This document shows, one piece after another, positions 1 through 7,026 of a DNA stretch of 11,448 bases (position 1 is its first letter; each line of letters opens with the position of its first letter). Under the pieces are notes generated by a model. It saw only the letters and a list, made by a program, of their open reading frames with translations. It ran no database searches and was not told where the DNA came from. Source of the DNA: Candidatus Poseidoniales archaeon (lineage in GTDB: Archaea > Thermoplasmatota > Poseidoniia > Poseidoniales > Poseidoniaceae); NCBI GenBank assembly GCA_003602535.1, contig QQSA01000099.1:1-11448 (forward strand), written 5' to 3'. The translations under genes were made by a program, and so were the position numbers.

Positions 1-542
1 CCGAGAGTAGATGGCCTTCCTTCCTCTCTCCTAACTCTCTCACCGAAGAAGGAAGGCAATACTGCGTCTGCATTACCATCGAGAACTGTAGATGTAAAAA
101 TAAATTCTTCATCATCGTATTCGGCTTCCCAACCAAAATCTATGAAATCATCATCTTCTTCGAAATCTAAAGCGATGACTCTGTCAAATAATGTTGATGC
201 TTGCTGAGTTAAAACCTCCCAAGACATTCTAATCAAACGACCACAAGCAGGCAAATCAAGTCCAGAGGCTTCTTTTCTCACTCTTTGTGTAAACAATTTC
301 AAGAATGCTGACAAATCAATATTCCATGGATCCATGCCCTCTTCCCTAACTAAAGATAGAACCAGGGCAACTGATCTATCGAATGGATCCGACAATACTT
401 GGTGTTCCGCATTGTCTTCTTGAGCAATGCGCATTATTCGGTCAGCATAGCGTTCAGCCTCACTAAGTTCCTCATCTTGACTCATTAGTTGATCAAGAAT
501 ATCTTGTCTGAGGAACCAGTCGTCTAATACGGCTTGTTGCAT
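1..542 (-). CDS. scpA: ScpA-like segregation and condensation protein (kleisin), 3' end outside window
   Basis: This is the N-terminal 180 residues of a kleisin that bridges the two SMC heads in the prokaryotic condensin complex. Residues about 52-88 (DPFDRSVALVLSLVREEG, then MDPWNIDLSAFLKLF) match the ScpA N-terminal pattern of a helix ending in a D-x-x-x-I-D/P-I element, followed by a helix resembling the 'L..AG.fL.mA..LL..Ks' segment (LPACGRLIRMSWEVLTQQAS). About 50 residues precede this core, longer than in typical bacterial ScpA. A very acidic stretch (residues 127-147) follows. The start is set by a perfect AAGGAGGT six bases upstream. It lies two bases after the smc stop, so the two are surely co-transcribed and probably translationally coupled. 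The C-terminal winged helix that binds the SMC cap lies beyond the window. The family call rests on pattern similarity and on the smc context. Confidence 0.85.
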   Translation of the reverse strand, partial: MQQAVLDDWFLRQDILDQLMSQDEELSEAERYADRIMRIAQEDNAEHQVLSDPFDRSVALVLSLVREEGMDPWNIDLSAFLKLFTQRVRKEASGLDLPACGRLIRMSWEVLTQQASTLFDRVIALDFEEDDDFIDFGWEAEYDDEEFIFTSTVLDGNADAVLPSFFGERVRREEGRPSTL

Positions 543-544
543 AT

Positions 545-3500
545 TCAGACCTCCTTTTCAACCTCTGATTCTTCTTCACTATCTTCTGCCAAAAGTTCTG
601 AGACTATCTTTTGTCTTTCTTCAATTTCCTCGGTTAGTTCTTCAGCCCTCTCAGCAAGAGCCTCAAATCCACTTTCTGGCTCCTCTTCATCGGACATATG
701 ATTCAACAATCCGCCTAGACTTTTAGGAGCAGGTAATGCTTCAGGAACTTCTGGCATTTCATCTGCAATTATCCTTGCTTCTTCTATGCGAGAATGATTC
801 TTATCAGAGGCATTTGCAGCCTCTTTTTCGGCTTCAGCACCTAATTCTATAGCGCGTTCACGGTTGAAGTCTACAATTCTTCTAGAGCAACCATCTCCAC
901 CATGAGTAATCCCAATGTGGTGATCTGCTAATTCAAGAGATACCTTTCTCAAAGTGACCATAATGAACTGTGCAGCTTCACTTCTATTCCTACATTCTGT
1001 CGCAATCAGCTTAGAATTAGGCACATCTAGGTTTTGATCTACTTCGTCAAAGTAGTAGAATGGGCTAGGGTCGTGGTCTTGAATTGCAAAAATCAGAGAT
1101 AGAGATGCCATCGATTTTTCTCCACCCGATAATCCTTGTAACCTAGATTTATTCGACTTACCACGAGGCTGTGCCCACATGTCTAATCCGCCTTTGAATG
1201 GCTCATCAGGATTCTCCAAGAATAGTTCTCCTCTTCCACCATTAGACAATCGATTGTAAACGATCTTGAAGTTCTTGTTTACTTCCTTCAAAGTTGCAAG
1301 TAGTCGAGTCTTTCTTTGAGATTCGAGTTTGTCTGTGATATCAATCAGTTTCTTTCTTCTTTGTTGTAGAGTCTTGAAATCATCTTTCATTTCGTCCAAA
1401 CGTTTCTTACAAGAGTCATACTGCTCTATTGCCAACATGTTGAAATCTCCAAATCTATCTAATTTCCTTCTTAGATCATTAACAATCTTTTGCGCATCGC
1501 CAACATTTGGCAATACTGTTTCATCATCGGCAACTGGAATTGATTCATCTGCCATCTCAACCAATAAATCCGCAAGGTTCTGCTCTCTGACCGCTAGACT
1601 TCTGGTGATATCTTCTGCCATAGAGCGGCTATTGATTGCTGCGTTGGCTTTTTGGTTAGCATTTGCTTTAACATCAGCTCTTTCTTCAACGAGTTCTTTG
1701 CGATTATTTTCTAGTTCTTGATGTTCCTCGAGTAATGAGGATCTTTCTTCCATTTTTGCATTCAGGATTACTGTTTCTTCATCGATTGCAGCAATCCATT
1801 CTTTGACCGACTTTTCCCTGCCAGCCATGCCAGCCTGAATTTCATCAGCTCTAGAAGTTAAAGAATCTAGACGCTGGCTTAGTAATTCACTCATCTCTGT
1901 TCCACTATCTAGAGTCAACTGAGCCTTATTCGACGCCCCCTCTGCTTCAACACGTCGGGTTTGAGCATCCAGTAATCTTTGCCTGATACCATCTGGGCTG
2001 GAATTTGTCAATTCTTCCGCGGCATCATCCCTAGCCTTCTCAGCTTCGATAAGTTTGACCTTCGAACTTTCCAATAATGCCAACTTTCCAGTATGATCTG
2101 ATTCGAGATTATTCAATCTAGTTTCAAGTTGATTTGCTACACCTCTTACTTTAGTCAAAGTCTTCTCTGCGACATCTAATTCTGCTTTCAGAGTACTTGC
2201 CTTAATCGAGTGGTCATCTTCAGTTAAAGAGTTGATTTTGCCTCTGATTTCATTTTGACGAGTTCGAGCTTCTCGCAATGCTTCTGCAACAGTTTGTGCC
2301 ATGAGAGAAAGTCGTTCCACTTCATTAACCAATTTTTCAACCTCACTTGCACCGTGAATCTTGCCTCCGAAACCTGCTTTCATTTTCTGCTTACTACCTC
2401 CAATCATAGCTCCGCCTGGCTCGGTTATCTCTCCGCCAAGAGTTACTAATCTAACACCGCCCATCAATCGACGAGCTGTGTTAATATTGTTAACAACTAA
2501 TGTGTTACGTAATGCATAGGCTACCGCTGTAGCAATTCTAGGATCATAATCTAGTAATTCATGAGCGAATCCGATAACTCCCTCTTTCCTGGCAACCATT
2601 GCTGCTTTACCGGATGAACGATTAGTTTGCATTTTATTTAGAGGTAAAAATGTTGCACGCCCGAGATTTCTACTCTTCAGTAAGGCCATTGCTTCTGCTG
2701 CAACTTGATCACTTTCCACTACTACAGAGTTCATTCCGCCACCAACAGCAGTAGCAAGTGCGTCGGAATGTGATGAATCCTTAGGTGCGCAAAGTTCGCT
2801 GATAGTACCAATTATTCCTTTCAGTTCACCTCTATCTCTAGCTGCCATAACAGCAGCTGCACCAGGAGCCATTCCATTGCTTCCAGACCTCTTATCAAGT
2901 TCAGTTCTTGCAGAAGAAAGTCTACGTTCTGCGTCTTGTAATCTTTTATCGACTGCAGATGATTCATCGATTAGGCGTTTTTCTGCAGACTGTGCGTTTC
3001 GTAATTCATTTGCGAGTGCTGTACGATCGTTCTCAGGATTTAATTCTCCCAAATCTTCTGCTTGTATCTTGATATCGTCACAGGTCAAACGAGCATCTTC
3101 CACTTGTTCTTCAGCAGCAGATAATTGTTCGGCGATTAATTCTGCTTGGTTAGCCACTTTGTCGGCTTCTAGTTTAGCATTTTGAACCGCTTCCCTGCAC
3201 TGCTCTAAATGATCGTTTGCCTTAGATAATGCTCGAGATAATGATGCTGAAGCTGCTCCTGAGTTCTCTAATGATTCACGTATTTCGGTCTCAACAGCTT
3301 CAGTCTCTTCGAATGCGATTTTACTTGCAGCCAATGCTTCTCTCGCTGATTTAAGATTGTCTTCATGTTCTTCGAGGTTGGTTTTGGCTTCAGAAATTTG
3401 GTCTTCTAAATCAAGTAGTACCTCACGATCCTCTATATCTGAAATTTCTGCTTCTTCCAGATGGTCATTTTTTAGAGCCAAGGACACTTGTAATTTACCA

Positions 3501-4420
3501 ATTTGATCATTCAAACCACCTTTGTCTCCACCCATTGCATCCGAAATTTGAGATTCTAATTCCCCGATTCGATCATCTAGTTGTAGCAAAACTGTTTCTG
3601 CAGCTTTAACTCCCAATTCTAATTCAGCAGCTTCCGCCAAATACCTAGATCTCTCATCAGCATGATGTTTTATTTCGGCCTTAGCAGTCATATGCCTAGA
3701 TTGCTGAAGTACAATATTTGCTTCATCGTAGCTCTCTTTGGTTTCTTTAGCCCTCTCAGCAACTGCCTTCTCTTTTTCTAAAGTCTTCAACCGTGCTTTC
3801 TGCTCATCTTCGACCAAAGATATTCTTTCTATGAAATCTTCAACTTGGCCTTTCTGGCGTTCAGCTTTGCGGATTTCATCATCATAGGAAGTTACTCCTG
3901 CAACTGAATCTAAGACTTTTCTTCTCTCAACCGCAGTCATGCTAGAAAGACGAGTTACATCGCCTTGTAACACGATGTTATAGCCATCCGGCCTTGCATT
4001 TGCCTGCCCCAAAATCCGATGGAAGGACTTCTGATTACTTTCTTCCCCATTCAACAAATAGGTCGATACAGTGTTATTTGACTTAGTCAGACGGACTTCA
4101 CGAGTCATCCTGACCTCGTCACTATCAATGGGTAATCTCCTTCTTCCATTGGATAATGCAGGGTTTGCAAAAACGAGGGTGACTTTTGCATTTCTTGCTG
4201 GACGATTTGATTTACCTCCATTGAAGATAAGGTCTTTCGAATTTTGAGCACGAAGAACTTTAGCAGATCTAGCACCTAATACGAATTGCACTGCATCTCC
4301 ACAATTGGATTTACCCGAACCATTAGGCCCGGTTATTGCAGTAAATCCACGATCGAATGGAATTACTGCTTCGCCCTTGAATGACTTGAAGTTCTCAACT
4401 TCTAATGACTTTAGATACAT
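545..4420 (-). CDS. smc: Chromosome segregation ATPase SMC
   Basis: SMC forms the V-shaped ATP-driven dimer that loops and compacts the chromosome, with ScpA as kleisin. The 1291-residue protein has every expected part: Walker A GPNGSGKS (31-38), R-loop-like GARSAKVLRA (49-58), Q-loop LQGD (151-154), first coiled coil (about 180-515), hinge (about 530-680, with GIIGTI, GRATFLPL and the glycine-rich GGEITEPGGAMIGGS end), returning coil (about 690-1055), ABC signature LSGGEKS (1097-1103), Walker B FYYFDE (1121-1126) and a degenerate H-loop FIMVTLRK, which is usual for archaeal SMC. MYLKSLEVENFKSF is the standard SMC beginning, so the start is secure; a purine-rich AGGGAGAGGG abuts the ATG. The family is usually about 1180 residues. 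Here an extra tail of about 100 residues, acidic and partly coiled coil, follows the head. The D-loop reads VDQNLD where many SMCs have VDAALD. Confidence 0.97.
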   Translation of the reverse strand: MYLKSLEVENFKSFKGEAVIPFDRGFTAITGPNGSGKSNCGDAVQFVLGARSAKVLRAQNSKDLIFNGGKSNRPARNAKVTLVFANPALSNGRRRLPIDSDEVRMTREVRLTKSNNTVSTYLLNGEESNQKSFHRILGQANARPDGYNIVLQGDVTRLSSMTAVERRKVLDSVAGVTSYDDEIRKAERQKGQVEDFIERISLVEDEQKARLKTLEKEKAVAERAKETKESYDEANIVLQQSRHMTAKAEIKHHADERSRYLAEAAELELGVKAAETVLLQLDDRIGELESQISDAMGGDKGGLNDQIGKLQVSLALKNDHLEEAEISDIEDREVLLDLEDQISEAKTNLEEHEDNLKSAREALAASKIAFEETEAVETEIRESLENSGAASASLSRALSKANDHLEQCREAVQNAKLEADKVANQAELIAEQLSAAEEQVEDARLTCDDIKIQAEDLGELNPENDRTALANELRNAQSAEKRLIDESSAVDKRLQDAERRLSSARTELDKRSGSNGMAPGAAAVMAARDRGELKGIIGTISELCAPKDSSHSDALATAVGGGMNSVVVESDQVAAEAMALLKSRNLGRATFLPLNKMQTNRSSGKAAMVARKEGVIGFAHELLDYDPRIATAVAYALRNTLVVNNINTARRLMGGVRLVTLGGEITEPGGAMIGGSKQKMKAGFGGKIHGASEVEKLVNEVERLSLMAQTVAEALREARTRQNEIRGKINSLTEDDHSIKASTLKAELDVAEKTLTKVRGVANQLETRLNNLESDHTGKLALLESSKVKLIEAEKARDDAAEELTNSSPDGIRQRLLDAQTRRVEAEGASNKAQLTLDSGTEMSELLSQRLDSLTSRADEIQAGMAGREKSVKEWIAAIDEETVILNAKMEERSSLLEEHQELENNRKELVEERADVKANANQKANAAINSRSMAEDITRSLAVREQNLADLLVEMADESIPVADDETVLPNVGDAQKIVNDLRRKLDRFGDFNMLAIEQYDSCKKRLDEMKDDFKTLQQRRKKLIDITDKLESQRKTRLLATLKEVNKNFKIVYNRLSNGGRGELFLENPDEPFKGGLDMWAQPRGKSNKSRLQGLSGGEKSMASLSLIFAIQDHDPSPFYYFDEVDQNLDVPNSKLIATECRNRSEAAQFIMVTLRKVSLELADHHIGITHGGDGCSRRIVDFNRERAIELGAEAEKEAANASDKNHSRIEEARIIADEMPEVPEALPAPKSLGGLLNHMSDEEEPESGFEALAERAEELTEEIEERQKIVSELLAEDSEEESEVEKEV
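549..556 (-). promoter_or_regulatory. Shine-Dalgarno site of scpA, inside the end of smc
   Basis: The minus strand reads AAGGAGGT six bases before the scpA ATG. It lies wholly within the last codons of smc (its Glu/Val-rich C-terminus). This fixes the scpA start and means that ribosomes finishing smc pass over the scpA initiation site. Confidence 0.85.
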
Positions 4421-4449
4421 CCCTCTCCCTCTTGTTCAAGATAATGAAA

Positions 4450-4471
4450 CCTTGACCTCAAAGGTCCAAGG
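4450..4471 (-). repeat. Imperfect inverted repeat (hairpin) about 30 bases before smc
   Basis: The left arm CCTTGACCT pairs with the right arm AGGTCCAAGG across a three-base CAA loop. This gives nine base pairs with a single bulged C in the right arm. It could be an operator, an RNA stem in the smc leader, or chance. It is the clearest secondary-structure element of the spacer. Confidence 0.5.
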
Positions 4472-4500
4472 AAACAAGGGGGGTATTGAAGGTTGCTAGT

Positions 4501-4514
4501 CTCGCGCTCGCGAG
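4501..4514. repeat. GC-rich inverted repeat CTCGCG-CT-CGCGAG
   Basis: This is a perfect six-base inverted repeat around a two-base centre. It is made almost wholly of G and C inside an otherwise A+T-leaning spacer. It lies 44 bases after the stop of the upstream membrane-protein gene and 81 bases before smc. It could be a protein-binding site or part of a terminator hairpin; no T-tract follows immediately. Confidence 0.45.
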
Positions 4515-4557
4515 GTGCCGTTTATCACACACACTAAAATGAGCCGACGTCATGCAT

Positions 4558-5400
4558 TTACGACACCATGCCAGTGTTTGAGCAACCGTGGCAACCTTCA
4601 CCATTACAAAGATGACAAGTTCGACCTACGCTGCTGTTAAAACTATCACGCATTCCGCCTTCAAACTCATCTTCATATCTCGAAAGGCCTTGACTACTCC
4701 ATAAATCACCAATAGTACGATATTTTGAGGCGCCACTTGATCTACTAGTCTTGGTTAGATTTCCAAGGCTACCACCTTGCTGATAAGCCAAATCTAATTG
4801 TTGAACAGTATACTCTCTCTTTTGCTTGCGAGGACGATTTTCACGATCGTAATCGATTCTATATTTGGGACCTCGAATCAAGAATATACCAATCGCGAAC
4901 AGACCAATCTGAACTGCGACAGGTGGCGCAGGGAATGGAAGTAATGCTGCTAAATCTTCAGATGAAGCTCCTGGAATCTTGTCAAATCCATCAGCTAATG
5001 CAATCGCACAGAATACCACGCCTGTCACAACAGCAATCTTTCTAATCCGTTTTGCCCAACGACCTTTACGTGGCCACCTCATAAAAGAAGTAAGGAACAA
5101 CACGCAGCCCTCTAGTAACAATAGTAGGTCTGGAGCATCCCATACTCCAGGGGTAGTAACACATTCATTCGCATCTCCTGCATCGATATCTTTCTGAATG
5201 TCATCAGAGTTACAACCAGGATCTGCCATTCGTGAAAGAATTAGTTTTTGAGGAGGCTCCAAGCCCATCAAAGCACCGAATTCTACATTCGCGACTGATA
5301 CCGCTATCATCACGAGCCCGATGAGTGCTGCCAACTTCTTTACCAGACCCATATTTGAGCGGTACATGAACGACCCCTTATTGATGTCGCTAAATTTCAT
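4558..5400 (-). CDS. Uncharacterised four-helix membrane protein with C-terminal CxxC-NGEG-CxxC motif
   Basis: I do not recognise this 280-residue family. Four hydrophobic segments are visible (about 19-37, 90-107, 121-138, 160-176). The loop between the second and third is strongly basic (RWPRKGRWAKRIRK), so it is probably cytosolic. That places the acidic loop 38-89, with Cys63 and Cys80, outside, where a disulfide is possible, and the hydrophilic tail 177-280 inside. The tail ends in CHLCNGEGCHGCSNTG (262-277), resembling one half of the DnaJ cysteine-rich domain (CxxCxGxG) and likely to bind one zinc. The first ATG (5400) has no ribosome site. An in-frame ATG at 5367 (residue 12) follows AAGGGGT at a normal spacing, so the true protein may be 269 residues. 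It is divergent from nadB and 137 bases upstream of smc, possibly in the same transcript. Function is unknown. Confidence 0.85.
   Translation of the reverse strand: MKFSDINKGSFMYRSNMGLVKKLAALIGLVMIAVSVANVEFGALMGLEPPQKLILSRMADPGCNSDDIQKDIDAGDANECVTTPGVWDAPDLLLLLEGCVLFLTSFMRWPRKGRWAKRIRKIAVVTGVVFCAIALADGFDKIPGASSEDLAALLPFPAPPVAVQIGLFAIGIFLIRGPKYRIDYDRENRPRKQKREYTVQQLDLAYQQGGSLGNLTKTSRSSGASKYRTIGDLWSSQGLSRYEDEFEGGMRDSFNSSVGRTCHLCNGEGCHGCSNTGMVS
4573..4617 (-). other. Zinc-knuckle-like motif (CxxC-NGEG-CxxC) in the membrane protein tail
   Basis: Residues 262-276 carry four cysteines spaced CxxC-x4-CxxC with glycines between and after them, as in DnaJ-type CxxCxGxG repeats. Four thiols in this arrangement can hold one zinc ion. 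DnaJ itself has four such CxxCxGxG motifs forming two zinc sites, so only half the fold is present here. Confidence 0.6.
5373..5379 (-). promoter_or_regulatory. Possible ribosome site for the internal ATG at 5367
   Basis: The minus strand reads AAGGGGT five bases before the ATG at 5367. It is weaker than the GGAGGT sites of scpA, atpD and the 789-residue gene, but the upstream ATG at 5400 has nothing comparable. It favours initiation at residue 12 unless the mRNA is leaderless from 5400. Confidence 0.4.
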
Positions 5401-5445
5401 GAGTCACATTTGAATGTGGAAGTCTTCACCGCTAAACCGACTCCA
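5401..5445. promoter_or_regulatory. Divergent start region between the membrane protein and nadB, with a 14-base dyad
   Basis: Only 45 bases lie between the two opposed start codons. At 5405-5418 is a perfect inverted repeat CACATT-TG-AATGTG, and just after it a smaller one, GAAG-T-CTTC (5419-5427). A TATA-like TAAATTT sits at 5391-5397 for the rightward gene; GGTTTAGC is a weaker candidate on the minus strand. The dyad could be an operator acting on one or both genes. No ribosome site precedes the nadB ATG, so nadB may have a very short leader. Confidence 0.4.
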
Positions 5446-7026
5446 ATGTCTAGAGTGATCATCATCGGCAGCGGAATCGCAGGTCTTTTCGCCGCACTGC
5501 GCCTTGAAAAGGCAGGTCATGAAGTGATAATTATCACCAAACAGAGGCCCGAAGACTCCTCAACTAATTGGGCTCAAGGTGGGATTGCAGGAATTCTAGA
5601 TAAGACCGATGGCAAAGCAATGGAAGCACATATCGCAGACACATTATCATGTGGCGACGGTCTTTGTGATGTCGAGATAGTTAAGTGTGTAGTTGAAGAA
5701 GCCGGAGACAGAATTAGAGACTTGCTTTCGATTGGAGTAAATTTTGAGAAAGACGGGAATGAATTCCACTTAGTAAAGGAAGGTGGGCATTCAGCCAGAA
5801 GAATATTACACGCAAAGGATGCTACTGGAGCTGAAATCGAAAGAGCACTCAATAATGCGGTTTCGGCAAGTGACAACATTACTTTGAGACCTCACACTTT
5901 AGGAGTAGATCTTATTCAAAGAGTTCACGGGCAACCTGAAAAAGGAATCAAAGGCATTTGGTGTCTGAAACTCGATTCAGGAGAAATGGAATCTTTAGCC
6001 GGGGATTCAGTATTGATTGCAACTGGAGGATGTGGACAACTTTGGGAGAGAACAACCAACCCATCTGTGGCAAGTGGTGACGGATTAGCAATGGCTGTAA
6101 GAGCCGGTGCTGCCAGCAAAGATATGGCTTTTTTCCAATTCCATCCTACTGCATTGATGGCAGGAAATAGCAGACCATTTTTGATAACTGAAGCCCTTAG
6201 AGGAGAAGGAGGGGTTTTGTTGGATGACGAGGGCCTTAAATCCTATAGAAAGTTAGGCTCCGGACCTAAAAACTATTCATTTACCTTACAATCATCACCT
6301 GATGGAAGTCTTGCAACCAGAGATATTGTTGCTCGTTCATGTGACCAAAGGATGAAGATTACAGGGGCAGATAATGTCTGGTTGATAACCGATCATCTGT
6401 CAAAAGATAAATTGCATTCACAGTTCCCAAATATTGAATCAAGATTGAATCAATATGGGTTGTCTTTGGCTAGAGACCCCCTACCTGTAGCCCCTGCAGC
6501 ACACTATATGGTAGGAGGTCTATCCGTAGATATCAATGGAAGAGTCTTGATGGATAGTGGCGAAGTTATTCCAGGACTTTACGGAATTGGTGAAGTAGCG
6601 TGTACTGGAATGCACGGAGCAAATCGACTAGCATCAAATAGCCTACTGGAAGCAATTGTTTTTGCTAATCGTGCTGCTGAGCACTTTAATTCACAAACAC
6701 TCGACAATATCGAAAGTGTTCCTTCTTGGAGAGCTGAAGGTATGCTTGAGTTAGAAGAACATGCGCCATTGATTAGAGATTTAGAGACATTAAGGAAAAC
6801 CATGACCGATGATGTAGGGATAGTTCGATCATTTGATCGACTTGAAAGAGCGAAAAGGATGCTTGCACTTCTAACAAAAGAGGTTGACATGATTTGGAAT
6901 CGTAGTATTCCAACAAGAGAGTTAGTCGAACTGAGGAATTTGTTATTGGTTGCAACTCACATTACAGATGATGCCTTAGCTCGAAATGAGAATAAAGGGC
7001 TACATTGGAATAAAGATCTCATCTGA
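5446..7026 (+). CDS. nadB: L-aspartate oxidase
   Basis: This FAD flavoenzyme oxidises L-aspartate to iminoaspartate, the first step of de novo NAD synthesis, which NadA then condenses to quinolinate. From the ATG at 5446 the protein is 526 residues. It opens with the dinucleotide-binding GSGIAGL (8-14) and has TNWAQGGIAG (40-49), HSARRILHAKDATGAEI (115-131), HPTAL with His233, ITEALRGEGG (247-256), TRDIVAR with Arg292, PAAHYMVGG with His353 and GANRLASNSLLE with Arg394. The last four match the active-site His/Arg set of Escherichia coli NadB. The C-terminus ends in the usual RNENKGLHW form. The first in-frame start is a TTG at 5410, but it would add 12 residues ahead of the flavin-binding strand, so the ATG is preferred. 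Compared with E. coli NadB, about 13 extra residues lie between RGEGG and TRDIVAR. It is the only rightward gene here, and its end overlaps panE. Confidence 0.95.
   Translation: MSRVIIIGSGIAGLFAALRLEKAGHEVIIITKQRPEDSSTNWAQGGIAGILDKTDGKAMEAHIADTLSCGDGLCDVEIVKCVVEEAGDRIRDLLSIGVNFEKDGNEFHLVKEGGHSARRILHAKDATGAEIERALNNAVSASDNITLRPHTLGVDLIQRVHGQPEKGIKGIWCLKLDSGEMESLAGDSVLIATGGCGQLWERTTNPSVASGDGLAMAVRAGAASKDMAFFQFHPTALMAGNSRPFLITEALRGEGGVLLDDEGLKSYRKLGSGPKNYSFTLQSSPDGSLATRDIVARSCDQRMKITGADNVWLITDHLSKDKLHSQFPNIESRLNQYGLSLARDPLPVAPAAHYMVGGLSVDINGRVLMDSGEVIPGLYGIGEVACTGMHGANRLASNSLLEAIVFANRAAEHFNSQTLDNIESVPSWRAEGMLELEEHAPLIRDLETLRKTMTDDVGIVRSFDRLERAKRMLALLTKEVDMIWNRSIPTRELVELRNLLLVATHITDDALARNENKGLHWNKDLI

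Larger units (their letters stand above)
4421..4557 (-). promoter_or_regulatory. Leader/intergenic region upstream of smc with two hairpin-forming repeats
   Basis: These 137 noncoding bases separate the membrane-protein gene from smc, both read leftward. They hold two inverted repeats, listed separately. I see no convincing TATA box (the nearest T-rich stretches are CATTTTAG and GATAAAC on the minus strand) and no strong poly-T terminator. It may be a transcribed spacer, a 5' leader of smc, or the site of an internal promoter. Confidence 0.5.

Noticed and set aside
1120..1160. Missing H-loop histidine in SMC as a sign of inactivity
   Set aside because: FIMVTLRK matches the usual archaeal and eukaryotic SMC form, which lacks this histidine. 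All ATP-binding motifs are present.
1329..1721. Open frame of 130 residues on the plus strand opposite smc
   Set aside because: The Ser/Leu-rich translation is what the reverse strand of a Glu/Lys/Arg-rich coiled coil gives. It is a shadow.
5410..5445. TTG start 12 residues before the nadB ATG
   Set aside because: The extra residues lie ahead of the flavin-binding strand that normally begins these proteins, there is no ribosome site, and the ATG gives the standard N-terminus.
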